Source: Maricaulis sp965242785
Lineage (GTDB): Bacteria; Pseudomonadota; Alphaproteobacteria; Caulobacterales; Maricaulaceae
Reading direction: 5' to 3'
Length of the DNA stretch: 64,000 bases
NCBI GenBank assembly: GCA_965242785.1
Contig: CBDETA010000004.1
Location: forward strand, 620,001-684,000
Below are positions 33,070 through 40,506 of the stretch, in pieces (the stretch's first letter is position 1; every line of letters begins with the position of its first letter). Both the position numbers and the translations under genes were made by a program. Under the pieces are notes generated by a model that saw nothing but the letters and a program-made list of their open reading frames with translations, did no database searches and was not told the origin of the DNA.

Positions 33070-34008
33070 TCACCGACCGGAGGTCACAGCCCCGTACCCG
33101 AAAACGCCACCACCATCCTGCAAGCTTTCCCGCACGCTTTCGCCGAGCTGGATCGCCTCTTCGGCCCGCGCCGAGCCCTTGCGCCAGGCGACGCCGATCT
33201 CGCGGCCGGCGACGGGCGGGTCGAAGGGCAGCACGTCCAGACCCATCTGGTCGACCAGGCCGGCATCCACCGCCATGCGCGGCAGCAGGGTGGCGCCGAG
33301 GCCGGATTTCACCATGTGCACCAGCGTGTGCAGGCTGGTAGCAGCGAAGTCCGAGCGGGCGGTGCCCATCGAGCAGGCGGTCAGGGCGTGATCGCGCAGG
33401 CAGTGGCCGTCCTCCAGGAGCAATAGGGGCTCGTCTGCCAGCTGCGCCGGATCGAGGGCCTTGGCGCCGGCGAAACGATGCTCGGCGGTGCAGGCGAAGA
33501 GGAATTCATCCGACCAGATGGTGCGGGTCTCGATCATGGGCGACTCATAGGGCAGGGCCACCAGCGCCGCATCAAGGCGACGTTCCCGCAAACCGTCGAA
33601 CAGGCGCTCGGTCAGGTCCTCGCGCAGGAAGATTTCCAGTTTTGGGTAATCGGCCCGCAAGCGCGGCAGTACCCGTGGCAGCAGGAAGGGCGCAATGGTC
33701 GGGATGACGCCCAGCTTGAACGGACCACTCAGGGGTTCCCCGGCGGCCTGGGCCGCGATGACCAGGTCCTCCGCCTCGGCCATCACGCGGCGGGCCCGCT
33801 CCAGCACCGCCTCGCCTGCGGGTGTCAGGACGGCACCGCGGGCCCCGCGCTCGACCAGCACCGTGCCCAGGGTCATTTCCAGCTCCTTGATCGCGGCGCT
33901 CAGCGTGGGCTGGGTGACATAGACGGCCTCGGCTGCACGCGAGAAGCTGCCGTGTTCGGCCAGGGCGATCAGGAACTGCAATTGGCGGAGTGTGGGAAGC
34001 TGTGACAT
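33070..34008 (-). CDS. oxyR: Hydrogen-peroxide-sensing LysR regulator OxyR
   Basis: This 312-residue LysR-type activator has an HTH in residues about 3-62 (TLRQLQFLIALAEHGSFSRAA and YVTQPTLSAAIKELE). The redox-active pair is present in LLEDGHCLRDHALTAC, matching the E. coli Cys199/Cys208 positions in spacing and context, so peroxide sensing by disulphide formation is expected. The ATG at 34008 is preferred; the frame runs 22 codons further upstream but through the regulatory region. It is divergent from ahpC, with an OxyR-like palindrome between them, 4 bp upstream of its own start. Confidence 0.94.
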   Translation of the reverse strand: MSQLPTLRQLQFLIALAEHGSFSRAAEAVYVTQPTLSAAIKELEMTLGTVLVERGARGAVLTPAGEAVLERARRVMAEAEDLVIAAQAAGEPLSGPFKLGVIPTIAPFLLPRVLPRLRADYPKLEIFLREDLTERLFDGLRERRLDAALVALPYESPMIETRTIWSDEFLFACTAEHRFAGAKALDPAQLADEPLLLLEDGHCLRDHALTACSMGTARSDFAATSLHTLVHMVKSGLGATLLPRMAVDAGLVDQMGLDVLPFDPPVAGREIGVAWRKGSARAEEAIQLGESVRESLQDGGGVFGYGAVTSGR

Positions 34009-34011
34009 TCT

Positions 34012-34026
34012 ATAGATAATACCTAT
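34012..34026. promoter_or_regulatory. OxyR-type binding site between oxyR and ahpC
   Basis: ATAG (34012-34015), 7 bp, CTAT (34023-34026), inside a larger CTATAG-N7-CTATAG. This agrees with the ATAG-N7-CTAT half-site of OxyR. It lies about 64 bp upstream of the transcription start predicted from the ahpC promoter, the usual LysR recognition position. Confidence 0.8.
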
Positions 34027-34047
34027 AGCAGTGCAAAAAACAATCCA

Positions 34048-34076
34048 TTGGATCAATCTGCTGCAGCGCGTCATAC
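34048..34076 (+). promoter_or_regulatory. Probable ahpC promoter
   Basis: TTGGAT (34048-34053), a 17-bp spacer and TCATAC (34071-34076). Both hexamers are imperfect, as expected for an activator-dependent promoter. It fits the position of the OxyR site but is not independently supported. Confidence 0.4.
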
Positions 34077-34142
34077 GGACGCCATCACAAGCACACGCCG
34101 GCCCTCGAACTGGCCGGTTTTCACTTTCAAATGGAGAGACTC

Positions 34143-34694
34143 ATGCTGGGTATCGGCGACAAGCTGCCTGAATTCGAAGTCACGGGTGTGAAGCCGGGCT
34201 TCAACAATCACGAGGAAAATGGCGAGAGCGCGTTTGAAACGCTCACCCATGAAAGCTTCCCCGGCAAGTGGAAGGTCATCGTCTTCTACCCGAAGGACTT
34301 TACCTTCGTGTGCCCGACCGAGATTGTCGCTTTCGACAAGCTGGCCGGTGAATTCGAAGACCGCGACGCCGTCGTGCTGACCGGCTCGACCGACAATGAG
34401 TTCTGCAAGCTGGCCTGGCGCCGCGAGCATCCGGACCTGGACAAGCTGGGCCACTGGCAGTTCGCCGACACGACCGGTTCCCTGGTCGACAGCCTGGGCG
34501 TGCGCTCGCCGGCCGGTGTGGCCTACCGCTACACCTACATCGTCGACGATGAAGGCACGATCCAGCACGTCTACGCGACCAATCTGAATGTCGGCCGCAA
34601 CCCGGAAGACACGCTGCGCGTCCTCGACGCCCTGCAGACGGACGAGCTGTGCCCGTGCAACCGCGCGGTCGGCGGCGACACCCTGGCCGCGTAA
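34143..34694 (+). CDS. ahpC: Peroxiredoxin AhpC-type, partner of AhpD
   Basis: This 183-residue 2-Cys peroxiredoxin reduces hydrogen peroxide and organic hydroperoxides. The peroxidatic Cys is in FYPKDFTFVCPTEIVAF. The C terminus has DELCPCNRAVGGDTL with the resolving cysteines, as in the AhpC class that works with AhpD rather than AhpF. The ATG at 34143 follows GGAGAG by 5 nt; an in-frame ATG four codons earlier lies within that ribosome-binding site. It is divergent from oxyR and followed by ahpD after 186 bp holding a large hairpin. Confidence 0.95.
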   Translation: MLGIGDKLPEFEVTGVKPGFNNHEENGESAFETLTHESFPGKWKVIVFYPKDFTFVCPTEIVAFDKLAGEFEDRDAVVLTGSTDNEFCKLAWRREHPDLDKLGHWQFADTTGSLVDSLGVRSPAGVAYRYTYIVDDEGTIQHVYATNLNVGRNPEDTLRVLDALQTDELCPCNRAVGGDTLAA

Positions 34695-34750
34695 GCGCCG
34701 GAAGCAAGACCCCGCGTGCGGCCTGACCCTCCAACCTGTCCGCACGCCTG

Positions 34751-34795
34751 CCCCGGAGCCGCCCACTGTGTGACCCACAGGGCTCCGGGGTTCGC
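34751..34795 (+). terminator. Large hairpin between ahpC and ahpD, probable attenuating terminator
   Basis: Arms CCCCGGAGCC (34751-34760) and GGCTCCGGGG (34781-34790) are perfect. An inner CTGTG/CACAG stem continues the structure. It is followed by TTCGCTTT, a weak U tract, so partial read-through into ahpD is likely. Confidence 0.7.
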
Positions 34796-34880
34796 TTTCA
34801 CCGGTCGCGGCTGAAGCCCGCCGGTCCTTCCCCCGACGTGTTCCGATCCCCTTATCCGACCTCTGCCCAAGGAGCCGGCC

Positions 34881-35402
34881 ATGAGCCTTGATGCCCTGAA
34901 GAATGAATTGCCTGACTACGCCAAGGACCTGAAGCTGAACCTGTCTTCCCTGGCCCGTGAAACCGAGCTTGATGATCAGAAGAAGTGGGGCACCTTCCTG
35001 GCCTCTGCCCACGCGGTCGGCGAGCCGAAGACCCTGGCTGCACTGAAGGCGGAAGCCGAAGCCGTGCTGAGCCCGGAAGCCGCCACCGCGGCCAAGGCCG
35101 CCTCGGCCATCATGGGCATGAACAACGTCTATTACCGCTTCCTGCACCTGGCCAAGAACAAGGAATACGGCACGCTTCCGGCCAAGCTGCGCATGAACAT
35201 CCTGGCCAATCCGGGCGTCGACAAGGGCGATTTCGAGCTGTGGTCGCTGGCGGTGTCCGCGATCAATGGCTGCGGCCTGTGCATCGACAGCCATGAAGCC
35301 GAGCTGCGCAAGCACGGCCTGACCTCGGCGCAGATCCAGACCGCCGTCCGGATCGCTGCAACCGTCAACGCCGTGGCACACGTTGTGGCTGCCGAGAGCT
35401 GA
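34881..35402 (+). CDS. ahpD: Alkylhydroperoxidase AhpD
   Basis: This 173-residue all-helical protein has the CxxC active site and proton-relay residues in NGCGLCIDSHEAELRKHG, near residue 133. MGMNNVYYRFLHLAKN and LRMNILANPGVDKGDFELW are characteristic of AhpD. It reduces AhpC using lipoyl-protein electrons in mycobacteria; the same role is inferred here. The ATG follows AAGGAG with 6-8 nt spacing. A TTTTGAC-N6-GTCAAAA inverted repeat begins right after the stop. Confidence 0.95.
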   Translation: MSLDALKNELPDYAKDLKLNLSSLARETELDDQKKWGTFLASAHAVGEPKTLAALKAEAEAVLSPEAATAAKAASAIMGMNNVYYRFLHLAKNKEYGTLPAKLRMNILANPGVDKGDFELWSLAVSAINGCGLCIDSHEAELRKHGLTSAQIQTAVRIAATVNAVAHVVAAES

Positions 35403-35403
35403 T

Positions 35404-35423
35404 TTTTGACAGTTTCGTCAAAA
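35404..35423. promoter_or_regulatory. Inverted repeat after ahpD, possible operator
   Basis: TTTTGAC (35404-35410), AGTTTC, GTCAAAA (35417-35423). It lacks a T run after the second arm, so a protein-binding site is more likely than a terminator. It lies about 70 bp upstream of the -35 of the next gene. Confidence 0.35.
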
Positions 35424-35492
35424 CTCGCAGCCCGTTAAGACGCGTTAACAAGTCGCTGAAACCCGGGCTATAACGGGCGCGCAAGACTCCAA

Positions 35493-35521
35493 TTGCGCGC
35501 CCGCTATAAAGTCAGTATAAT
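35493..35521 (+). promoter_or_regulatory. Sigma-70-type promoter giving a leaderless transcript
   Basis: TTGCGC (35493-35498), a 17-bp spacer and a perfect TATAAT (35516-35521). The expected transcription start, 6-8 bp downstream, falls on the ATG at 35528. Confidence 0.75.
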
Positions 35522-35527
35522 GAGTGT

Positions 35528-35830
35528 ATGTCGATGATTGACCATACACTCGATCCCCTTCCGAAACGGGCCACGCGCACCGATGATGGTGAGCATGGCG
35601 GACGCATGTGGTTCTCCAAGGAGACCATGTCGCAGGCGGGTCATTATGCCGATGTTTCCTGGCTCCGCATTGCCGGACCGGCAGTGGTGTCGCTGGCCCT
35701 GCTGATCGGCGGCTATCTCACCGGCCCGTCCAGCCTGAGCGGCCTGGCCATGCTGGCCGGCTTCATCGGCTGCGCCTTCTCGCTGCCGGCCGCCCTCCTG
35801 AAAGCCACCTACGCGCCGCGCCGCCGCTAG
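35528..35830 (+). CDS. Small membrane protein of unknown function
   Basis: This 100-residue protein has a polar N-terminal half (MSMIDHTLDPLPKRATRTDD) and two hydrophobic segments (about residues 47-67 and 70-92: IAGPAVVSLALLIGGYLTG, then MLAGFIGCAFSLPAALL). It ends in a basic tail APRRR. I do not recognise a family. The gene has no Shine-Dalgarno sequence. A consensus promoter directly in front of it makes a leaderless mRNA likely. Confidence 0.68.
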   Translation: MSMIDHTLDPLPKRATRTDDGEHGGRMWFSKETMSQAGHYADVSWLRIAGPAVVSLALLIGGYLTGPSSLSGLAMLAGFIGCAFSLPAALLKATYAPRRR

Positions 35831-35925
35831 GCACAGCTTCCCCGCACGATTGACCCTTCGCGCCCACCCTCTAGTGTGCGACGCCAAGCCGTGTCCGTTC
35901 CGGACAGCATTGAGGGGAGAGTTCG

Positions 35926-37200
35926 ATGGGCTGGTGGTTCAAGATCAAGCTGTGGCAACGCGTGCTGGCAGCGCTGGCTCTGGGTGTGGTGTTCGGGCTG
36001 ACAGCGTCGGGGGTTCTGGGCCAGGACGCCGCCACGCAATGGATCGACACCTGGATCCGTCCGGTGGGTCAGATGTTTATCAACCTGATCCGCATGCTGA
36101 TCGTGCCCTTGATCTTCACCACCCTGGTCGCTGGCATCATCGCGATGGGCAAGCCGTCCAAGCTCGGCTCGCTGGGTGTCAAAACCATCATTCTCTATCT
36201 GGCGACCACCTTCTTCGCCAATGTGATCGGTCTGGCCTTCGGTACCCTGTTCCGTCCCGGCGCCGGCGTTGACCTGGCCGGTGTTGAAGCCGTTCCCGTC
36301 AATACGGACCCGCCCTCGATCACCGAACGCCTTCTGGAGATCATTCCGACCAATCCGGTGGCCGCCCTGGCCGATGGTGACGTTCTGGCGATCATCTTCT
36401 TCTCGATCTTCCTCGGCGTGGCCATCCTGTCGACCGGTGCTGCCGGAAAACCGATGGGCGAATTGTTCAATTCGGCCTCCGAGGTCGTGCTGAAGATCAC
36501 CCACTACGTGATGGAAGTGGCCCCGTTCGGTGTCTTCGCCCTGGTCAGCTACACGGCTGCCAGCCAGGGTCTGGAGGCGCTGCAGGCGATCCTCACCCTG
36601 ATCGTGGCTGTTTATCTTGGCCTGATCGCTCATGCCGTCATCACCTATGGCATCCTGATCCGCTTCGTTCTGAACCTGCCCCTCATCCGGTTCTTCCGGG
36701 GCATGACAGACCCGATCGCCGTGGCCTACTCCACGGCGTCGTCCTCGGCGACCCTGCCGGTGACGATTGCGGCCGCCTCTGACAATCTGGGCGTCAAGAA
36801 ATCCGTGGCCGGTTCAGTGCTGCCTTTGGGCGCGACCATCAATATGGATGGGACCGCGCTGTATCTCGGCATTCTGGCGCTATTCACGGCCCAGGCCTTT
36901 GGTTACGAGCTGACCTTCATCAACTACGTCATGATTGCCTTCACGGCTGCGATCGTCTCGATCGGTGCAGCCGGTATTCCTTCGGCGTCGTTGTTCCTGC
37001 TGGCCATCGTTCTCGAGACTTTCGGCGTGACGCCGGAGCACACCGCCATCATCGTCGGATTCATCCTGCCCGTGGATCGGATCATGGACATGGCGCGCAC
37101 GGCGGTGAACGTCACCGGCGATGCCGCCGTTGCCACCGCCGTGGCCAAGTGGGAAGGCGAGCTGGATGAAGAGCGCTTCCGCGACCCGGCCGTGATCTGA
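35926..37200 (+). CDS. Dicarboxylate/amino acid:cation symporter (DAACS)
   Basis: This 424-residue membrane protein has about eight transmembrane helices and two re-entrant loops. The family motifs are visible: STASSSATLPVTI (HP1), GATINMDGTALYLGI, AAGIPSASLFLLAIVLE (HP2) and the substrate-binding DRIMDMARTAVNVTGD. It takes up C4-dicarboxylates or glutamate/aspartate with H+ or Na+; the choice cannot be read from sequence alone. A GGGGAGAG ribosome-binding site precedes the ATG. A hairpin lies between it and the glycosyltransferase. Confidence 0.93.
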   Translation: MGWWFKIKLWQRVLAALALGVVFGLTASGVLGQDAATQWIDTWIRPVGQMFINLIRMLIVPLIFTTLVAGIIAMGKPSKLGSLGVKTIILYLATTFFANVIGLAFGTLFRPGAGVDLAGVEAVPVNTDPPSITERLLEIIPTNPVAALADGDVLAIIFFSIFLGVAILSTGAAGKPMGELFNSASEVVLKITHYVMEVAPFGVFALVSYTAASQGLEALQAILTLIVAVYLGLIAHAVITYGILIRFVLNLPLIRFFRGMTDPIAVAYSTASSSATLPVTIAAASDNLGVKKSVAGSVLPLGATINMDGTALYLGILALFTAQAFGYELTFINYVMIAFTAAIVSIGAAGIPSASLFLLAIVLETFGVTPEHTAIIVGFILPVDRIMDMARTAVNVTGDAAVATAVAKWEGELDEERFRDPAVI

Positions 37201-37232
37201 CGCCGGCGCCCCGGATTGAACCGAATCGATCG

Positions 37233-37269
37233 GGCCCTCCACCTGTTCTGAAAGACCGGTTGGAGGGCC
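37233..37269 (+). terminator. Hairpin after the symporter that includes the next gene's ribosome-binding site
   Basis: GGCCCTCCA (37233-37241) pairs with TGGAGGGCC (37261-37269) across 19 nt. The right arm contains GGAGGG, the ribosome-binding site for the ATG at 37277. There is no T run. It may act as a terminator remnant or as a translational control hairpin. Confidence 0.5.
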
Positions 37270-37276
37270 TTGTCGC

Positions 37277-38551
37277 ATGAAAGTCGCCATTCACAGCTTC
37301 GGGACCCGGGGTGACGTTCAGCCCTATGTCGCGCTCGCCCTGGAACTGCAGCGCCGGGGCCACGACGTAACACTGTCCGCCCCGCGCGACTTTACGGACT
37401 GGATCGAGGGATTTGGCCTGAAGGCCCGCGCCTTTGATTTCGACATGGGCGACTTCCTGCGCCGCGCCGACGCGATCGGCGTGACACGCAATCCGTTCAA
37501 GGCCTTTCTTCATCGCGCCGAGATGATCGATCCGATGATCGAGGCCTGCCTCGCTGAAGCCATCGACGGCACGACCGGCGCCGACATGGTCATCGCTCAC
37601 CCCAAGGCGCTGTTTTCTGCCAGCGGCGCGGAAGCCACGGGGGCGGGTTTCATCCTGGCTGCGCCATTGCCCATTATCGCCCCGACCGCGGATTTCCCCA
37701 TGCCCGGCCTCCTGGCCCAGGACCATGGAAGGCGGATCAACCGTTTGAGCTGGGCACCGCTGGCCCTGGGCATGTTGCCCTTCCGCAAGCGCGTGAATGC
37801 CCTGCGCCGCTCACTCGGCCTCGCGCCGGTGGGCAACCGGCTGGACTATGGCGTCTATCGCGACCGGCCCTGCCTGCGCCTGACCGCCAACTCGCCACAC
37901 ATTCTGCCGCAGCCGGCTGACTGGGACGCCCACAGCGTGATGACGGGCAATTGGGTCCTGCCGGACCCGACCCCGCTCTCCCCCGACGTCGAGCGCTTTC
38001 TCGCTGCCGGGCCACCTCCGGTCTATGTCGGCTTTGGCTCCATGGTCACTCGCGACGCGACGCGGCTGGTGCAAGCGGTCGTGAAGGGCTTGCGAAGAGC
38101 CGGGATGCGCGGGCTCATCGCCCGCGGCTGGGCCGACTTGCCGGCGCAGGGCCATGACGACCTGCTGGTGATCGATGGTGCGCCGCACGCGCAGCTGTTT
38201 CCGCGCTGCCGCCTGATCGTCCACCATGGCGGCGCCGGCACAACGGCCGCCGCTCTGACCGCCGGCAAGCCAAGCCTGATCATCCCCTTCATGGTCGACC
38301 AGCCCTGGTGGGCCGAACGCCTGCGCGAAGCCGGCCTGGGCCCCGCCGCGCTGAAACCCGCCCGACTGACAGCGGGACGATTTGCGCGGGCTCTGAAACG
38401 GCTCGAAAAGGACGTCGGCATGGCCCGGAGATGCGCCGAGACAGGCCGCCGCCTCCAGGCCGAGACCGGTACGGCCCGCGCCGCCGATCTGATCGAGGCT
38501 GACGCCCTGCGCTGGATCGCCCGGTCAGAGGCTGGCACCGAACGGAAATAG
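37277..38551 (+). CDS. GT-B glycosyltransferase (UGT/sterol-glucosyltransferase-like)
   Basis: This 424-residue protein has a two-domain GT1-type fold. The N-terminal acceptor domain starts KVAIHSFGTRGDVQPYVAL, the typical G-T-x-G-D motif. The C-terminal donor domain has PPPVYVGFGSM and the sugar-nucleotide motif VHHGGAGTTAAAL followed by DQPWWAERL. It probably moves a sugar from UDP- or dTDP-sugar to a hydrophobic acceptor such as a sterol, carotenoid or lipid. No natural-product cluster is near, so the acceptor is unknown. Confidence 0.88.
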   Translation: MKVAIHSFGTRGDVQPYVALALELQRRGHDVTLSAPRDFTDWIEGFGLKARAFDFDMGDFLRRADAIGVTRNPFKAFLHRAEMIDPMIEACLAEAIDGTTGADMVIAHPKALFSASGAEATGAGFILAAPLPIIAPTADFPMPGLLAQDHGRRINRLSWAPLALGMLPFRKRVNALRRSLGLAPVGNRLDYGVYRDRPCLRLTANSPHILPQPADWDAHSVMTGNWVLPDPTPLSPDVERFLAAGPPPVYVGFGSMVTRDATRLVQAVVKGLRRAGMRGLIARGWADLPAQGHDDLLVIDGAPHAQLFPRCRLIVHHGGAGTTAAALTAGKPSLIIPFMVDQPWWAERLREAGLGPAALKPARLTAGRFARALKRLEKDVGMARRCAETGRRLQAETGTARAADLIEADALRWIARSEAGTERK

Positions 38552-38778
38552 ACTGTTCGGGTCCGTCACCCTGCAGAGCTTGCGCCTGCAAGACCTTGCC
38601 CGACCGAGCCACTGGATTGGTCAGCGTTGCCATCATCCCGCTCGTTGCCCTTTATGGCGCCCTGTTCCAGGGCATGGTCATGCACGGAACGATGGAGGCG
38701 TCCGCGATGACGCTGATCCGATCCTCGTCTTGCGCCGTACACCACCCTGTCCCTTTGAGAACAAGGAGCGCGAAGCGA
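38552..38778. other. Intergenic stretch with a hydrophobic, unsupported reading frame
   Basis: The frame that continues into the next gene contains a hydrophobic segment (LVSVAIIPLVALYGALFQG) but no plausible start signal. The strong ribosome-binding site lies only at 38763. It may be the remnant of a membrane gene. Confidence 0.35.
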
Positions 38779-39132
38779 ATGGCGCGCATCCTCATTCTGC
38801 TTCCTGTCCTGGCCCTGGCGGCTCTGATTGCCCACGCCGTCGGGGCCGGGGATTTTTCCCGGTCCGGCGCATGCCTGTTGAGAGACCCATGGGGACAGGT
38901 CACCCTGTTTGATCTCTATCTCGGCTTCGCGCTTTCAGCGATCCTGATTGCCGCTGTCGAGCGCCGCTTCTGGCCGGCCCTGTTCTGGATCACACCGATC
39001 CTGTTTCTCGGAAACCTGTGGACCGGCGTCTGGTTTGCGGCACGCATCCGGACGATCTGGGCGCGCTTGGGCCACTCACCCGAACAGGTGATGGCAAAAC
39101 CCCGCCAGAATGAATTAGGCATGCCGGGTTGA
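38779..39132 (+). CDS. DUF1475-like small membrane protein
   Basis: This 117-residue protein has about three hydrophobic segments (LILLPVLALAALIAHAVGAG; YLGFALSAILIAAVE; FWITPILFLGNLWTGVWFAA). The central DPWGQVTLFDLYLGF resembles DUF1475, which I recall only approximately. The ATG at 38779 is chosen because AAGGAG lies 10 nt upstream; the frame extends 61 codons further without a signal. The function is unknown. Confidence 0.7.
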   Translation: MARILILLPVLALAALIAHAVGAGDFSRSGACLLRDPWGQVTLFDLYLGFALSAILIAAVERRFWPALFWITPILFLGNLWTGVWFAARIRTIWARLGHSPEQVMAKPRQNELGMPG

Positions 39133-39340
39133 AACGGCCCCACTGAGACCCCATTTCGCCGTCCCGCCTCGAAACGGGACAAGTTTAGCCTCATTTGCCC
39201 CGCATTAAGGACAAATCACGTCGATCCGCCGCCGGTAGGCCTTCCTTAACGGACTCGGCGTCGATTCGTAGGAACCGAACGACGCCTCGTGGCGTTACCA
39301 ACCAGCCGCCAGAGCGGTCGAACAGAGAAAGGAGGACAGT

Positions 39341-39547
39341 ATGGCCAAAGCAGAATTCGCCTTGCGCACGCTTGCCAAGTCAGTCCTTCTCTGGCTGACC
39401 GCCGCGCTGCTCTTCGGTTCGGTTTTCGGGGCGCTCCTGTCTGCGCGCCCGGATGGCCCCTCGCTCTCGATTTCCCGCTCTGCGCCGGATCTGTCCGAGG
39501 GTGAAGTCGTGGCTCTGGACGACAGCAAGATCGCGAAATCGCGCTAG
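39341..39547 (+). CDS. Small single-span membrane protein, unknown
   Basis: This 68-residue protein has one membrane segment (SVLLWLTAALLFGSVFGALL) and a short acidic tail containing SEGEVVALDDSK. A near-perfect AAAGGAGG ribosome-binding site 6-8 nt before the ATG supports real expression. I recognise no family. The 208 bp upstream hold no other gene. Confidence 0.65.
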   Translation: MAKAEFALRTLAKSVLLWLTAALLFGSVFGALLSARPDGPSLSISRSAPDLSEGEVVALDDSKIAKSR

Positions 39548-39626
39548 CGAACAGATTTTCGCCGGAACCCCCTTCCGCTCTGCACCACCCGCTCCTAGTT
39601 ATAACATAACATTAAGGGGCCGGCGC

Positions 39627-40316
39627 ATGACCCAGAAGCATCCCAGCGAATTCTTCGGACCCAAGCAGGCAGAGGGCTATGAAACGGCCTTCGCGCACCT
39701 GTCCGTCTTGCGCGATGCCATGACATTGCTGACCGAGTCCGCTCTGATGCGTCTGCGCGAAGACGCGCGATTGCTGTGCGTGGGGGCCGGAACCGGACTG
39801 GAGATACGCGCCCTGGCGCAGTTCCGGCCCGGCTGGCACTTCACGGCGGTCGAGCCCGCCCCCGCCATGATGGCCAAGTGCCGCGAGGCGATTACCGAGG
39901 CAGGCCTGGCAGGCTGGTGCCACTTCCATGAAGACTTTGTGGACAGTCTTGAAGGGTACGGGGACTACGATGCCGCAACCGCGCTTCTGGTGTCCCACTT
40001 CATTCTGGACGCCGACGCGCGGCTCGACTTTTACCGTCAGATCGCACGACGCCTGAAGCCCGGGGGCATCCTGGTCACGGCGGAACTCCTCTACGGCCCG
40101 GACCCGGGCGGAGCCATGGCGAACTGGCTCGATGTCCTGCGCCTGGCGGGCATGGATGAGGAACAGGTGGCGGGCTATGAGGACGGTCTCAGCGCCGGGG
40201 TTCATCTGGCGTCCGCCAACGACCACGCGGCGCTGGTCGAGGGCGCGGGCTTCAGCCGGCCCCTGACCGTCTTCCAGGCCGGGTTGATACAGGCCTCCAT
40301 CGCTGTGAAGACCTGA
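39627..40316 (+). CDS. Class I SAM-dependent methyltransferase
   Basis: This 229-residue Rossmann methyltransferase has the SAM-binding motif I as LLCVGAGTGLEIRALA, the motif II acidic residue in FTAVEPAPAMMAKCREA, and motif IV-like DAATALLVSHFI, followed by LKPGGILVTAELL. The ATG at 39627 has AAGGGG upstream. The overall layout recalls the tRNA-uridine CmoA/carboxy-SAM relatives and small-molecule methyltransferases; the substrate cannot be assigned. Confidence 0.85.
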   Translation: MTQKHPSEFFGPKQAEGYETAFAHLSVLRDAMTLLTESALMRLREDARLLCVGAGTGLEIRALAQFRPGWHFTAVEPAPAMMAKCREAITEAGLAGWCHFHEDFVDSLEGYGDYDAATALLVSHFILDADARLDFYRQIARRLKPGGILVTAELLYGPDPGGAMANWLDVLRLAGMDEEQVAGYEDGLSAGVHLASANDHAALVEGAGFSRPLTVFQAGLIQASIAVKT

Positions 40317-40323
40317 GCCCCGC

Positions 40324-40352
40324 TTGACTCTTTTCCACAGCGCGCGTATTGC
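40324..40352 (+). promoter_or_regulatory. Probable promoter of the ffh-rpsP-trmD-rplS block
   Basis: TTGACT (40324-40329), a 17-bp spacer and TATTGC (40347-40352). It lies about 150 bp upstream of ffh. The leader between contains several GC-rich stems but nothing I recognise as a known riboswitch or SRP RNA. Confidence 0.5.
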
Positions 40353-40506
40353 CCCGCCTTCATCATACAAGCGGCAATGCTTGTCTTACCGGCACAACCG
40401 TCCCACCTGACGGGGGAGGCCGGCGAGAACCCTGCTCGGCGAAGGTTTCGCTCAGCGGGGCTGAATTGCTTTGCCTGCTCGATGAAGCGGATTGAGGAAC
40501 GAACTT

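Noticed and set aside
32833..33426. 197-codon ORF upstream of and antisense to oxyR
   Set aside because: Its first part is repeat sequence and the rest is antisense to oxyR; no ribosome-binding site.
35435..35449. Candidate CtrA box TTAA-N-TTAAC
   Set aside because: The spacer is 6 bp (TTAA-GACGCG-TTAAC) instead of the required 7, and it lies far from the promoter.
40360..40500. Possible SRP (4.5S) RNA gene next to ffh
   Set aside because: The conserved GGUCAGG...GGAAG...AGCAGCC core is absent on both strands.
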